Positions 53,128 through 61,793 of a stretch of 64,000 nucleotides of DNA are shown piece by piece. Location: contig NZ_LN881717.1 in NCBI RefSeq assembly GCF_001457435.1, forward strand, positions 877,896 to 941,895, given 5' to 3'. Every line of letters begins with the position of its first letter. Positions within the stretch are counted from its first letter, which is position 1. The translations under genes were made by a program, and so were the position numbers. The DNA comes from Actinobaculum massiliense (GTDB lineage Bacteria; Actinomycetota; Actinomycetes; Actinomycetales; Actinomycetaceae). The notes below the pieces were generated by a model. The model made no database searches. It was not told where the DNA came from and saw only the letters and a list, made by a program, of their open reading frames with translations.

Positions 53128-55687
53128 TCCCGACGTGCTTTTTCCTTCAAAACCCAGCCCGCAACTTCGGATATATGCTTGGTCCCCCAAGTATCCGCCA
53201 GCAGGGTATGAGGGACTTATCAAAATTGGGCAGACCACGAAGCAGAACGTCAATGATCGAATCCGTGAATCGCAAGGTCAGATGCAACAAGCCTACACGC
53301 TTCACATTGACGAACCAGCCGAACGAAACGACGGATCGATCATTCGCGATACTGACGTAATCCGCCGCCTTGTTGCCAAGGGCTTCGAGAATCCTCATTT
53401 CGGATCCGCCAGGGAGTGGGTACGCACCACTCCGGAGGCGGTGCTTAGTGCAATCACTGAGTTAAGATCCGGGAAAGCACTCTCCCATCATCGTTATCAG
53501 AGTTTCGCGATGCGCCCAGAGCAGGAAGCTGCGGTGAGAAAGACCCTCACCTACTACCGCTCAATTTGGGAAGAGGATCCAACAGCAACCCCCAGGTTCC
53601 TGTGGAACGCGAAGATGCGTTTTGGGAAAACATTTACGACTTACCAGCTCGCTAAGCGCATGCGCGCAAAGCGGGTTCTTGTCGCAACATTCAAACCAGC
53701 CGTGCAGGATGCTTGGAAGGAGGATCTCGAATCCCACGTTGATTTTGAAGGATGGGAGTATCGCAATGCGTCGTCGTCACGAGGCCTCCTAGAAATGGAC
53801 CCAGAAATCCCCGTGGTTTACTTTGGATCCTTCCAAGATCTACTTGGCAAAGACAGAAACACCAGGAAATATAAGGCCAAGAACGATTGGATACACCGCG
53901 TTCACTGGGACCTCGTAGTCTTTGACGAATACCATTTCGGCGCGTGGCGCGAATCTGCGAAAGAGCTCTTTGAGGGCGAAGATCCGGAGGAAATTCAAAA
54001 GGAGTTTTCCTCGTCGCTCGAGACCGACTTCGACACTTTCGACGAAGAGCTAGATGAGCTTGGAAATAAGGAAAACGATTTTCTCCCTATTGGCACCAAG
54101 GCGTTTCTCTACCTTTCCGGCACCCCCTTCCGAGCACTCGCGACAGGGGAATTCATCGAAGAACAGATTTTCAACTGGACTTATACAGACGAACAACGCG
54201 CGAAACAGCATTGGGAAGTAGACCATCCTGGGGAGCAAAATCCGTACCGTAGTCTCCCTGAACTACGGCTCATGACCTATCAGATGCCCGACGATATCAT
54301 CTCAGTGGCAAACGAGGGGGAGTTTGACGAATTCGACCTCAACGAGTTCTTTTCCGCTACCGGCGCCGGTAAAGCTGCACGTTTCAAACATGCATCTGAG
54401 GTACAAAAATGGCTCGACCTTATCCGTGGCGACCACGCCCCAACCCAACTCGACGCCTTGCGCGCTGGGGAGCGCCCGCCTTTGCCCTATGCAGATGTAC
54501 GCCTCCTTCCCTACCTTCAGCATTCGATGTGGTACCTACCAAGCGTTGCAGCCTGCTACGCCATGGCTAATCTCTTGAAATCCCGAAATAACACATATTG
54601 GCACGACTACCAGGTTCTTGTAGTCGCTGGGCCCGCTGCGGGCGTCGGCGTCGCTGCACTCCCGCCAGTTCGTCAGGCAATTGGTGATGGCCACGAAACA
54701 AATACCATCACTCTAACTTGCGGCAAGCTCACCACCGGAGTCACTGTAAAACAGTGGTCAGCGATTCTCATGCTTCGCAATCTCGGAAAACCGGAAACGT
54801 ACTTCCAAGCGGCTTTCCGCGTGCAATCACCCTGGTCAATCAAGAATCCCGACGGCGACGATCCCTCACGCGAAGAGGTTCTCAAACCGGTCGCTTTCAT
54901 TTTCGACTTCGCCCCCACCCGAGCCCTCAGGCAAGTTGCCGAGTATGCTTCCGGTTTGCATCCTCAAGCTTCAAATCCAGAAAAAGCAGTCGAGGATTTG
55001 ACGAACTTCTTACCCGTTCTCGCTTACGACGGGGCGAATATGACTCAAGTCGATGCGGGCGGCATCCTCGATATCGCCATGTCTGGAACCTCTGCGACTC
55101 TGCTCGCACGTAAGTGGGAATCGGCAATTCTAGTCAACGTCGATAATTCGACTCTGCGACGGATTCTCAACAATGAGCGCGCGCTCGAAGCCATAATGAA
55201 TATCGAGGGTTTCCGCGCCCTCGGAAATAACGTCCTTGAAACCATCATCAATAAGAGTGAATCTGTTTCTCACAAACGAAAGAGCAAGGGCGAAGAGCTC
55301 TCCCGGCAAGAAAAGAAAGAGCTGTCGCAGGAAGAGAAGGAATACCGATCCAAGCGCAAGCAAGTTCAAGAAAAGCTCATAAAGTTCGCAACCCGAATTC
55401 CAGCTTTCATGTATCTCACGGATTTCCGGGAAAACACGTTGCAGGATGTCATTACGAAAATAGAGCCCGATCTCTTCAAGGTCGTTACAGGACTCTCCGT
55501 CGAGGATTTCCACTTGCTTGTCAATCTCGGTGTTTTCAACTCGATCCACATGAACCAGGCTGTGTTCGCATTTCGTCGTTACGAGGATGCGTCACTCTCC
55601 TATACAGGGATTCGATCACACAAGGACCTGCGCAAGGTTGGCCTGTTCGACACCGTTATCACCCTTGAAACTGAGGATTCCCCATAA
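53120..55687 (+). CDS. Restriction protein: GIY-YIG-like nuclease domain fused to SF2 helicase
   Basis: An 855-residue protein. The N-terminal domain (about 15-105) contains YEGLIKIGQTT followed by a conserved arginine, resembling T5orf172/MUG113 variants of the GIY-YIG nuclease fold. The helicase/translocase core follows: Walker A KMRFGKTFTT (near 165), Walker B DEYH (near 268-271), motif III LSGTPFRA (near 333) and a C-terminal RecA lobe with LTCGKLTTGVTV and FQAAFRVQSPW. Residues about 710-755 are a Lys/Glu-rich coiled coil. Paired with the upstream methylases it is the likely restriction subunit. Its last codons abut the remnant of an MmeI-like gene on the other strand. Confidence 0.85.
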   Translation: MSSPDVLFPSKPSPQLRIYAWSPKYPPAGYEGLIKIGQTTKQNVNDRIRESQGQMQQAYTLHIDEPAERNDGSIIRDTDVIRRLVAKGFENPHFGSAREWVRTTPEAVLSAITELRSGKALSHHRYQSFAMRPEQEAAVRKTLTYYRSIWEEDPTATPRFLWNAKMRFGKTFTTYQLAKRMRAKRVLVATFKPAVQDAWKEDLESHVDFEGWEYRNASSSRGLLEMDPEIPVVYFGSFQDLLGKDRNTRKYKAKNDWIHRVHWDLVVFDEYHFGAWRESAKELFEGEDPEEIQKEFSSSLETDFDTFDEELDELGNKENDFLPIGTKAFLYLSGTPFRALATGEFIEEQIFNWTYTDEQRAKQHWEVDHPGEQNPYRSLPELRLMTYQMPDDIISVANEGEFDEFDLNEFFSATGAGKAARFKHASEVQKWLDLIRGDHAPTQLDALRAGERPPLPYADVRLLPYLQHSMWYLPSVAACYAMANLLKSRNNTYWHDYQVLVVAGPAAGVGVAALPPVRQAIGDGHETNTITLTCGKLTTGVTVKQWSAILMLRNLGKPETYFQAAFRVQSPWSIKNPDGDDPSREEVLKPVAFIFDFAPTRALRQVAEYASGLHPQASNPEKAVEDLTNFLPVLAYDGANMTQVDAGGILDIAMSGTSATLLARKWESAILVNVDNSTLRRILNNERALEAIMNIEGFRALGNNVLETIINKSESVSHKRKSKGEELSRQEKKELSQEEKEYRSKRKQVQEKLIKFATRIPAFMYLTDFRENTLQDVITKIEPDLFKVVTGLSVEDFHLLVNLGVFNSIHMNQAVFAFRRYEDASLSYTGIRSHKDLRKVGLFDTVITLETEDSP

Positions 55688-57452
55688 CATAATTGCATTC
55701 AGTCGCCGAGATAACGCGATCCCAGTCCATGCGCAGGGCATTGCCTTCGTGGATTCACGCGGATTTACGTAGGGGCAGGTTCGGCAATTCGGTGAGCACA
55801 ATCGATTCGGTTTCAATATTTGCCTGAAGCTCGGCAATCCACAGGGCCGTGCGCGCTACCGCCACCGCAAAATCATTGATCTCGATTCCGTGGAACTGTT
55901 TTAAGCTCACTTTTACCTGGCTTTCCTGCGCTTCTCCCAGGCCGATCATCGTCTGAGAGCCATATTGCTTTGGTTGCGCGGTGCCGCCTTCCAAGCCGTC
56001 ACCCCAGCCCTGCAGATCCTCACGGATGGTTTTGGCACGGGACACCTCGCTTGCATTCCTTTGTCTTGGCTCATCGAAAGAGTCTGCCATGCGCGTGGTT
56101 CCAAGGTACTTAATCACCGTGTTTTCGAGGCGGCGCAATTCGATATACGTTTCCGTTAAGAAATTTCCCGAGCCGCAGGCCGGATCAAAGAACTCCAGGG
56201 AGGTAAGTCTATTTTGATATTTGACCAGACGGTTGCGCAGTTGACGCGGAGTGAGCGACTCGTTAGTAAGGACCGCATTCAGATCAGATTTCAGATCATC
56301 TAAAAAAGCGGATCGATCACTTTGTGAATGTTTTCCGGGCTGGTGTAGTGCATTCCACCCGCGCGGCGAGTTTGCGGATTAAGGGTCGATTCGAAAACGC
56401 CACCGAAAATGGTGGGCGATATTTGCGACCAATCAGTGCTTTGGGAGACTTTATTAATGAGTAGATCGCAGATTTCCTCGGTAAAATTCGGTATTTCTTC
56501 CACGCCCCGGAAAAGGCCGCCGTTTACATAAGGGAACTGGGTGAGCTCCGGAGCCAGATACGGATCGCGATTCGCTTCCGGAGTATCAAGCACCTCGAAT
56601 AACTTGAGTAAAGCGCTACGGGTTTGCGACGGCGTATATTCGCGCAAATACGACCACAGCGCATCCTTGCGGAACAACCCGGCATCCTCCGCAAAAAGGC
56701 AAAATACTAGACGCACGCATAGCACATTGAGGGAGTGCTGTGATTCGGGCGAATCCGGATTGAGGTATTGCTCGCGTAGGGCGTCATATAGCTGGCCGAT
56801 GAGCTTACCGGCTTCAACCGAAACTTTTTTCTCCCGCACCGCACGGGCAGATTCTGGACTATTCAAGAACCCGAGGAGGGCGCGCTGTTTGGGTAATTCC
56901 TCCAGCTGAAACTCCACGTATTTATTTTCCGGATCAGCCTTATTGAGGTCATGTATACGGAACGTATGGAAATTCGAAACAATAATGTGATCGGGCCGCT
57001 CCCGGTTAGGTAGCGAATCCGCGTAGCGCTTGGCCTGCTGATAGGGAGTAACAAAATCGCCTTGGCGTTTTTCCGGGACGTCAAGATTAACTGACCGGGA
57101 TTTTTGTTCGACCAGGGTCTTAGCCTCGGGAATAATGACGTCGATAAATCCGCCCGCGTTTGTTCTCTGCTCAAACCGGGCAACGGTTGCGGCGTCGTCC
57201 ACACCGTAAACTCGGCGCAAAAGATCCACCCAGAAAGGTTGCGTATCGCCTTTTTCGTAACCGCGGTTTTTTCCATTTTTCAGCAAATTCACGCGCCGCT
57301 CGCCGCGCCGCCCGCTCACGACTACCCGGCACCTCAAAACTTTCCCGCACCCGCTCCTCCAAACCCGAACGCTCCGCGCAGTAACGCGCCCGCGCCGCAA
57401 ACCCGGGCCGCAGATTAAGGTTGCCTTCCCGGTTCGCTCCGCTCACAGTCAA
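55676..57452 (-). pseudogene. Decayed MmeI-like (type IIL) restriction-modification gene, cut off at motif IV
   Basis: Pieces in three frames read as one MmeI-family protein. Order: AAREFAEKWK, a frameshift in an A6 run (57267-57272), then RGYEKGDTQPFWVDLLRRVYG and the nuclease-like IDVIIPEAKTLVEQKSR. A second frameshift lies in another six-base homopolymer (56302-56307). Then come FFDPACGSGNFL (motif I) and FHGIEINDFAVAVARTALW, and an in-frame TGA (55755-55757). The final piece, NALRMDWDRV, ends in YVMGNP, the start of motif IV. Homology ends there, inside the last codons of the opposing helicase gene. The target recognition half is gone, so the gene cannot work. Confidence 0.88.
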
Positions 57453-57453
57453 A

Positions 57454-57487
57454 AGTATTGGGAATGCCCGCAGGCATTCCCAATACT
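57454..57487 (-). terminator. 15-bp hairpin at the 5' edge of the MmeI-like remnant
   Basis: AGTATTGGGAATGCC pairs exactly with its complement around a 4-base loop (CGCA). On the minus strand it is followed by TTTTGACTG, so it looks like a terminator reading leftward, and it overlaps where the MmeI-like gene's promoter should be. No minus-strand gene is evident upstream for it to end. Confidence 0.55.
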
Positions 57488-57834
57488 GGGCATCCTAGTT
57501 GGTTACGCGGCGAAGAAGAGCGGGCACCAGATTGTTTACTCAATCATTGCGACGTAACCGGTATGCCAAAATGATCGGTTCAGCTACCTGCTCAGGAGGG
57601 ACATCAGAGCACTGTCCCGCCCGCGGCCCGCTCTTCCCGTCCGCGGCCAGTCCTTTACACTCGTAGTCTACGCAGATATGCATCAGCGCTCGGCGCGTAT
57701 CCACAGCCTTCATTCGCGCGCGTAACCGCTCGCAATCACGCATCAACCTTGTAGACTCCCTTCTGACCTCGCGGATCGAAAACGCGCATTGACCGTTACT
57801 AGGGGCCGCAACTTGCGGCTAACCGGGAGGAAAA
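57488..57834. other. Gap between the MmeI-like remnant and the intact DapB-like gene
   Basis: 347 bases. The left 270 hold no convincing gene; a minus-strand frame of 68 codons (57540-57746) has no family features. The right end carries the shared upstream block (57763-57786), a small perfect repeat GCCGCAA-C-TTGCGGC (57805-57819) that is absent from the pseudogene copy, and the GGGAGG ribosome site of the DapB-like gene. Confidence 0.6.
57763..57786 (+). repeat. Upstream element shared by the two DapB-like gene copies (right copy)
   Basis: Matches 47485-47508 at 23 of 24 positions, beginning CTGACCTCGCGG and ending GAAAACGCG. It lies 49 bases before the ATG of the intact gene. Confidence 0.75.
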
Positions 57835-58857
57835 ATGGCAGAACCTATCCGTGTAGTTATCAAAGGGCTTGGCGTCGTTGGCAAGCAGTTTGTGAGCGAA
57901 TTTCTTGAACGCGACGGCGAGGTAGTCGGAGCGGTTGACGGCTGGGACAAAATCATTGGCGCCGATCTGGGCACGCATTGCGGACGCGCAGAACTCGGAA
58001 TCCAAATCGAAAAGGATCTCGACGCCGTTCTCGATCGGACCCATCCAGACGTTCTAGTGCTCGCTAACGCTTCGGCAATTTCCGATCAGGAAGCTGATAT
58101 TCGCGCCGCCATCACCCACGGAGTGAATGTTGTAACCTCGGCAGAAAACGCTTTTTACTGGCGTCGCATCGAACCGGAACTGGGCGGGCAGCTCGACGCC
58201 GAAGCACGCAAAGCCGGAGTTACCATCCTCGGAACCGGAATCCAGGACGTCTTTTGGGCGCTACTTCCCGCGGTTCTGAGCGGAGCCAGCCACAGTGTTG
58301 AACGCATTTCCGGTAGCACAGTGGGGATTATGGACGGCTGGGGCCCGGTAGTTATGGAAGAATCGCGCATCGGCTGGACCATGGAACAGTTCGAGGCAGC
58401 GAAGTCTCCGCAAACCGAGCACCTTGATCCGGGCGCGATTGCTCTCTATGCTCTGGCAGATCGCCTGGGCCTTACCGTAACCGGAGAAGATACTCGCGTG
58501 GATCCGGTAACCCACGATCAGCCGCTTTTCGCCAAGGCTTTGGATCGGGAAATTCCGGTGGGCGAGCTTATCGGCAACGCGGCTACCCTGGAGCTGAAAA
58601 CGCGCGAGAGCGTCACCCTCTCTTCCACATTCACAGCCCGGCTTTCTACTTTTGAGGGAGAAACCGAAAAGTCCGTATGGGAGATTTCCGGGCGACCGCC
58701 CCTAAAGATCGCCGTTGACGATATCCGCGGAGATATGACGACCACGAGCGCCATGATCAACCGCCTTCCGGACGTTATCAACGCTTCGCCCGGTTTCCTG
58801 ACCGTGGCAGATCTGCCCGCCCCGCGTTACCGCGCACGGCTCATTAAGGAGCAGTAG
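57835..58857 (+). CDS. DapB-like NAD(P)-dependent dehydrogenase (2,4-diaminopentanoate dehydrogenase-like)
   Basis: A 340-residue dehydrogenase with an N-terminal Rossmann fold: VIKGLGVVGKQFV gives the G-x-G-x-x-G at residues 11-16. Central segments GTGIQDVFWALLP and GWGPVVMEESRIGWT resemble the dihydrodipicolinate reductase-like group that includes 2,4-diaminopentanoate dehydrogenase of ornithine fermentation. No other ornithine-degradation gene is visible here, so the substrate is uncertain. GGGAGG lies 4 bases before the ATG at 57835. It is convergent with the LacI gene, stops 6 bases apart. A broken copy lies at 47544-47955. Confidence 0.78.
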   Translation: MAEPIRVVIKGLGVVGKQFVSEFLERDGEVVGAVDGWDKIIGADLGTHCGRAELGIQIEKDLDAVLDRTHPDVLVLANASAISDQEADIRAAITHGVNVVTSAENAFYWRRIEPELGGQLDAEARKAGVTILGTGIQDVFWALLPAVLSGASHSVERISGSTVGIMDGWGPVVMEESRIGWTMEQFEAAKSPQTEHLDPGAIALYALADRLGLTVTGEDTRVDPVTHDQPLFAKALDREIPVGELIGNAATLELKTRESVTLSSTFTARLSTFEGETEKSVWEISGRPPLKIAVDDIRGDMTTTSAMINRLPDVINASPGFLTVADLPAPRYRARLIKEQ

Positions 58858-58863
58858 ATGGCA

Positions 58864-59898
58864 TCAAAAGGCGGGCACTGGGCCAACCGATGACCGTTGC
58901 GACATCGAAATGGGCAGAACTACCCGCCTGGCTTTTTCCCCATTCGCCGCTTCCACCACCATCCGGATTGCTTCTTCGGCCATTTCTCGAATAGGTTGCC
59001 GGATGCTGGTGAGCGGCGGATTGAGCCAGTTCGTCAGCGCGACGTCGTCGAAACTGACGATAGAGATATCATCTGGAACGTCCAGCCCGAATTGCCGCGC
59101 CGCTGCCAACACCCCGATGGCTGCGTAGTCCGCTCCAACAAATACCGCGGTAGGTTGATCGGCAAAACGTACCATTTCAGACATCGCGGCCGCGCCGAAG
59201 GCTTCACTAAACGGACCGCGGAAAACAATCTCTCCGGAAAATGGTATTCCGGCTACTTCTAGAGCATCCCGATATCCCTGCTCACGTTCTTGCGCGGTAG
59301 GTAGCTCGGGAGGCCCGGTAATGAGTGCGATACGCCTATGTCCCGCCGCGATAAGGGCAGAAGTTGCCTGGAACCCGCCGTCACGCGAATTTGCTCCCAC
59401 GAAACCAATACTCTCTCCGTCCGTGGGTAATACACCTTCGTCAATAAGGATGAGTGGTTTCGTGAAGGCCTCCGGGGAAACCGAATCTCCAAGCAGATTT
59501 GACCCCAGTAATAAAATGGCGTCTACGGCCGGATTACGCAGAGCACGCTGAATACTGAGAATTTCACCCCGCAAGGTCCCTCCGGTTATATCCACACCAA
59601 GCGTGACCTGCCGTCCACTCGTTGCACTGTATAGCTCGGTAGCAAATTCCGAATAGAAAGGATTTTGCAAACCGGGAACCAAAAGCGCTACCACAAGCTC
59701 ACTTGCTGAAAATCCCGATGCTGTTTTCTTTGGCGCCTTCCAATTGAGCGCCCGCATAGCATCCTCAATTTTCTTTTGTGTGCTCGGAGTAATGCGTAGT
59801 TCCCCTTTGATATAACGGCTAACCGTCGATTTCGAAACGCCCGCAACGCGCGCTACTTCACTTAGCGACGGCACACGTTTGCCCGCATCTGTACCCAC
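58864..59898 (-). CDS. LacI-family transcriptional regulator
   Basis: A 344-residue repressor. The LacI helix-turn-helix and hinge are at about 10-60 (LSEVARVAGVSKSTVSRYIKG) and the periplasmic-binding-like effector domain at about 65-335. The GTG at 59898 has AAGGAG 5 bases upstream. It is divergent from the amidotransferase-transporter-hydrolase operon and probably controls it; the intergenic region carries a perfect palindrome with the central CG/GC typical of LacI operators. Confidence 0.92.
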   Translation of the reverse strand: MGTDAGKRVPSLSEVARVAGVSKSTVSRYIKGELRITPSTQKKIEDAMRALNWKAPKKTASGFSASELVVALLVPGLQNPFYSEFATELYSATSGRQVTLGVDITGGTLRGEILSIQRALRNPAVDAILLLGSNLLGDSVSPEAFTKPLILIDEGVLPTDGESIGFVGANSRDGGFQATSALIAAGHRRIALITGPPELPTAQEREQGYRDALEVAGIPFSGEIVFRGPFSEAFGAAAMSEMVRFADQPTAVFVGADYAAIGVLAAARQFGLDVPDDISIVSFDDVALTNWLNPPLTSIRQPIREMAEEAIRMVVEAANGEKARRVVLPISMSQRSSVGPVPAF

Positions 59899-59954
59899 TC
59901 GGACTCCTTGATTTTTTCTATAGCAGGAATACTATAGGAAACATCGGTGCGCAT

Positions 59955-59966
59955 CGTTGCGCAACG
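59955..59966. promoter_or_regulatory. Candidate LacI operator
   Basis: A perfect 12-bp palindrome CGTTGCGCAACG lies 26 bases before the amidotransferase-like start and 57 bases upstream of the LacI start. Such a position would block the plus-strand promoter or early transcription. Confidence 0.5.
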
Positions 59967-59991
59967 TTGTGTAAAGAACAAGGAGGTTCAC

Positions 59992-60741
59992 ATGGTAAAA
60001 GTTCTCATCGCCGGAGAATCATGGGTGAGTGACGTCGTGGATCACAAAGGTTTCGACCCTTTCGCCCACACGCAGGTGCATATTGGTTGCGCGGAACTTA
60101 TACGAGCACTCGAGGACGCGGGGCACGAAGTATCGCACTTGCGAAATCACGACGTCGCTGAGTTTTTCCCCTCCACACTCGAGGAACTCAATAAGTTCGA
60201 CGTCGTTATCCTCTCTGACGTCGGCTCCAACACGCTACTCCTTCCCCCGCAAGTTTTTGAAAAGGGAGAACGCTTCCCTAACCGACTCAAGTTACTTCGG
60301 CAATGGGTACGCGATGGAGGCGGACTCATGATGGCTGGTGGATACCTCAGCTTCCAGGGCTTCGAAGCAAAGGCTAATTACGCGGGCACTCCTATCGAGG
60401 AAATTCTTCCCGTAACTATGCGCCGTTGGGACGATCGCGTGGAGACTCCGGAGGGCGTTTCACCTGTCGTCACTCAAAGTGACCATCCCATCACCTCAGG
60501 CCTTGATGAGGAGTGGCCTTACATTCTCGGATACCAGGATGTTTCGGTTGCCGAGGGTGCCGATGTTCTCGCCACCGTGGACGATGGTAAACCGCTTCTA
60601 ATTGCGCAGGGCTTCGGTAAGGGCCGCACCGTTGCCTACATGACGGATATTTCCCCACACTGGGCCCCCGCGGAGTTCATGGAATGGTCCGACTATCAAA
60701 CCCTCTTTTCCAATATCGTGACCTGGCTCAAAGGAGAGTAA
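59992..60741 (+). CDS. Class I glutamine amidotransferase-like protein
   Basis: A 249-residue protein with a flavodoxin-like glutaminase fold (ThuA/DUF1355-type). VKVLIAGESWVSDVVDHKG starts the domain; FDVVILSDVGSNT and DGGGLMMAGGYLSFQG mark the nucleophile region, but the usual catalytic cysteine of glutaminases is not obvious (GGYLS at that place), so it may not release ammonia. AAGGAGG lies 5 bases before the ATG at 59992; 15 upstream codons are open but lack a ribosome site. First gene of the operon with the DUF606 transporter (2 bases away) and phosphotriesterase homologue. Function unknown. Confidence 0.78.
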   Translation: MVKVLIAGESWVSDVVDHKGFDPFAHTQVHIGCAELIRALEDAGHEVSHLRNHDVAEFFPSTLEELNKFDVVILSDVGSNTLLLPPQVFEKGERFPNRLKLLRQWVRDGGGLMMAGGYLSFQGFEAKANYAGTPIEEILPVTMRRWDDRVETPEGVSPVVTQSDHPITSGLDEEWPYILGYQDVSVAEGADVLATVDDGKPLLIAQGFGKGRTVAYMTDISPHWAPAEFMEWSDYQTLFSNIVTWLKGE

Positions 60742-60743
60742 AA

Positions 60744-61793
60744 ATGTCACAGAACACTCAAGGTAGTCCCAAGAAACGCACCGCCATTGCCTCGGTAGGC
60801 GTGTTCGTTCTACTCACAATTCTGGCGGGCACTCTTAGCCCCATGCAGTCCGCCGTCAACGGTAACCTTGGCGCACATCTAGGTGATGGACACCTCGCGG
60901 CCTGCATTTCCTTCGGTGTGGGCCTCATGGTGATGCTCATCATTGTGCTACCCCAAAAGAAGTTGCGCACCGCGCTCTTTTCAATCCCTGGAGAAATGCG
61001 TAAAGGAACGCTTCCCTGGCCATATTTCTTCGCGGGTATATGCGGAGCGGCGGTGGTGCTGTCCGAAGGCGTTTCAGTAGATTCGCTCGGCGTAGCCACA
61101 TTCCAGACAACTCTGGTTTCCGCCATGATTATTTCCGGAATTCTGTGCGATCGATTCGGGATTGGCGTGGAATTCAAGCAGGCATTGAGTCTGCCGCGCT
61201 TGGCGGGAGCGTTGCTAGCAATCGCTGCAACGGTTCTCGTTGTACTACCCAATTTCCAAGCCCCGCACCTGCTATGGCTCGCGGCGCTACCTTTCTTAGC
61301 AGGCCTCCTCGCAGGTTGGCAGCCCGCAGCCAACTCCAAGATCGGAAAAATCTCCGGCTCTATGCTCGTATCAATCACCTGGAACTTCATTATCGGCTTT
61401 TCGATTCTGACGATCGTGTTCCTCATCCGGCTCGGAACGGGTAATGCTTCATTCTCGCTACCGGGAGTGTGGTGGATGTATCTTGGTGGCCCGCTTGGTT
61501 TACTCTCGATCGCTTTCATGGCCCTTCTGGTTCGCCATCTAGGAACGTTGCTACTCGCTCTCGCCTCGACGGCCGGGCAACTTATTGGCTCAGTATTCAT
61601 TGACCTACTGATCCCCCAACTTGGCAATCAGGTCTACGGCCTCACCGTCGCGGGAGCACTCGTCGCGTTGCTCGGCTCCGGAATCGCCATGATTCCCTCT
61701 CGCGCCATAGGGAAAGGCTCCGAATACTCAGAAAATGACGAATATATGACGCCCGAAGAATACGAATTAAAGCAAAGCGAGGAAACGAAATGA
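60744..61793 (+). CDS. DMT-superfamily transporter, DUF606/YdcZ family
   Basis: A 349-residue membrane protein with about ten transmembrane segments in two homologous halves. GTLSPMQSAVNGNLGAHLGDGHLAA and the second-half segment QLIGSVFIDLL are typical of DUF606 (YdcZ) proteins; most are about 150 residues, so this is a fused double-length form. AAGGAGAG precedes the ATG at 60744. It lies between the amidotransferase-like gene and the phosphotriesterase homologue, overlapping the latter by 4 bases. Substrate unknown; small metabolite export or uptake is likely. Confidence 0.85.
   Translation: MSQNTQGSPKKRTAIASVGVFVLLTILAGTLSPMQSAVNGNLGAHLGDGHLAACISFGVGLMVMLIIVLPQKKLRTALFSIPGEMRKGTLPWPYFFAGICGAAVVLSEGVSVDSLGVATFQTTLVSAMIISGILCDRFGIGVEFKQALSLPRLAGALLAIAATVLVVLPNFQAPHLLWLAALPFLAGLLAGWQPAANSKIGKISGSMLVSITWNFIIGFSILTIVFLIRLGTGNASFSLPGVWWMYLGGPLGLLSIAFMALLVRHLGTLLLALASTAGQLIGSVFIDLLIPQLGNQVYGLTVAGALVALLGSGIAMIPSRAIGKGSEYSENDEYMTPEEYELKQSEETK

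Noticed and set aside
56300-57400. A programmed-frameshift or phase-variable active MmeI-like gene
   Set aside because: Both frameshifts are in homopolymers, as in phase variation, but an in-frame stop and loss of everything past motif IV show decay.
57540-57746. A 68-codon minus-strand open frame before the DapB-like gene
   Set aside because: Arg-rich composition, no ribosome site, and no link to the terminator-like hairpin that follows.
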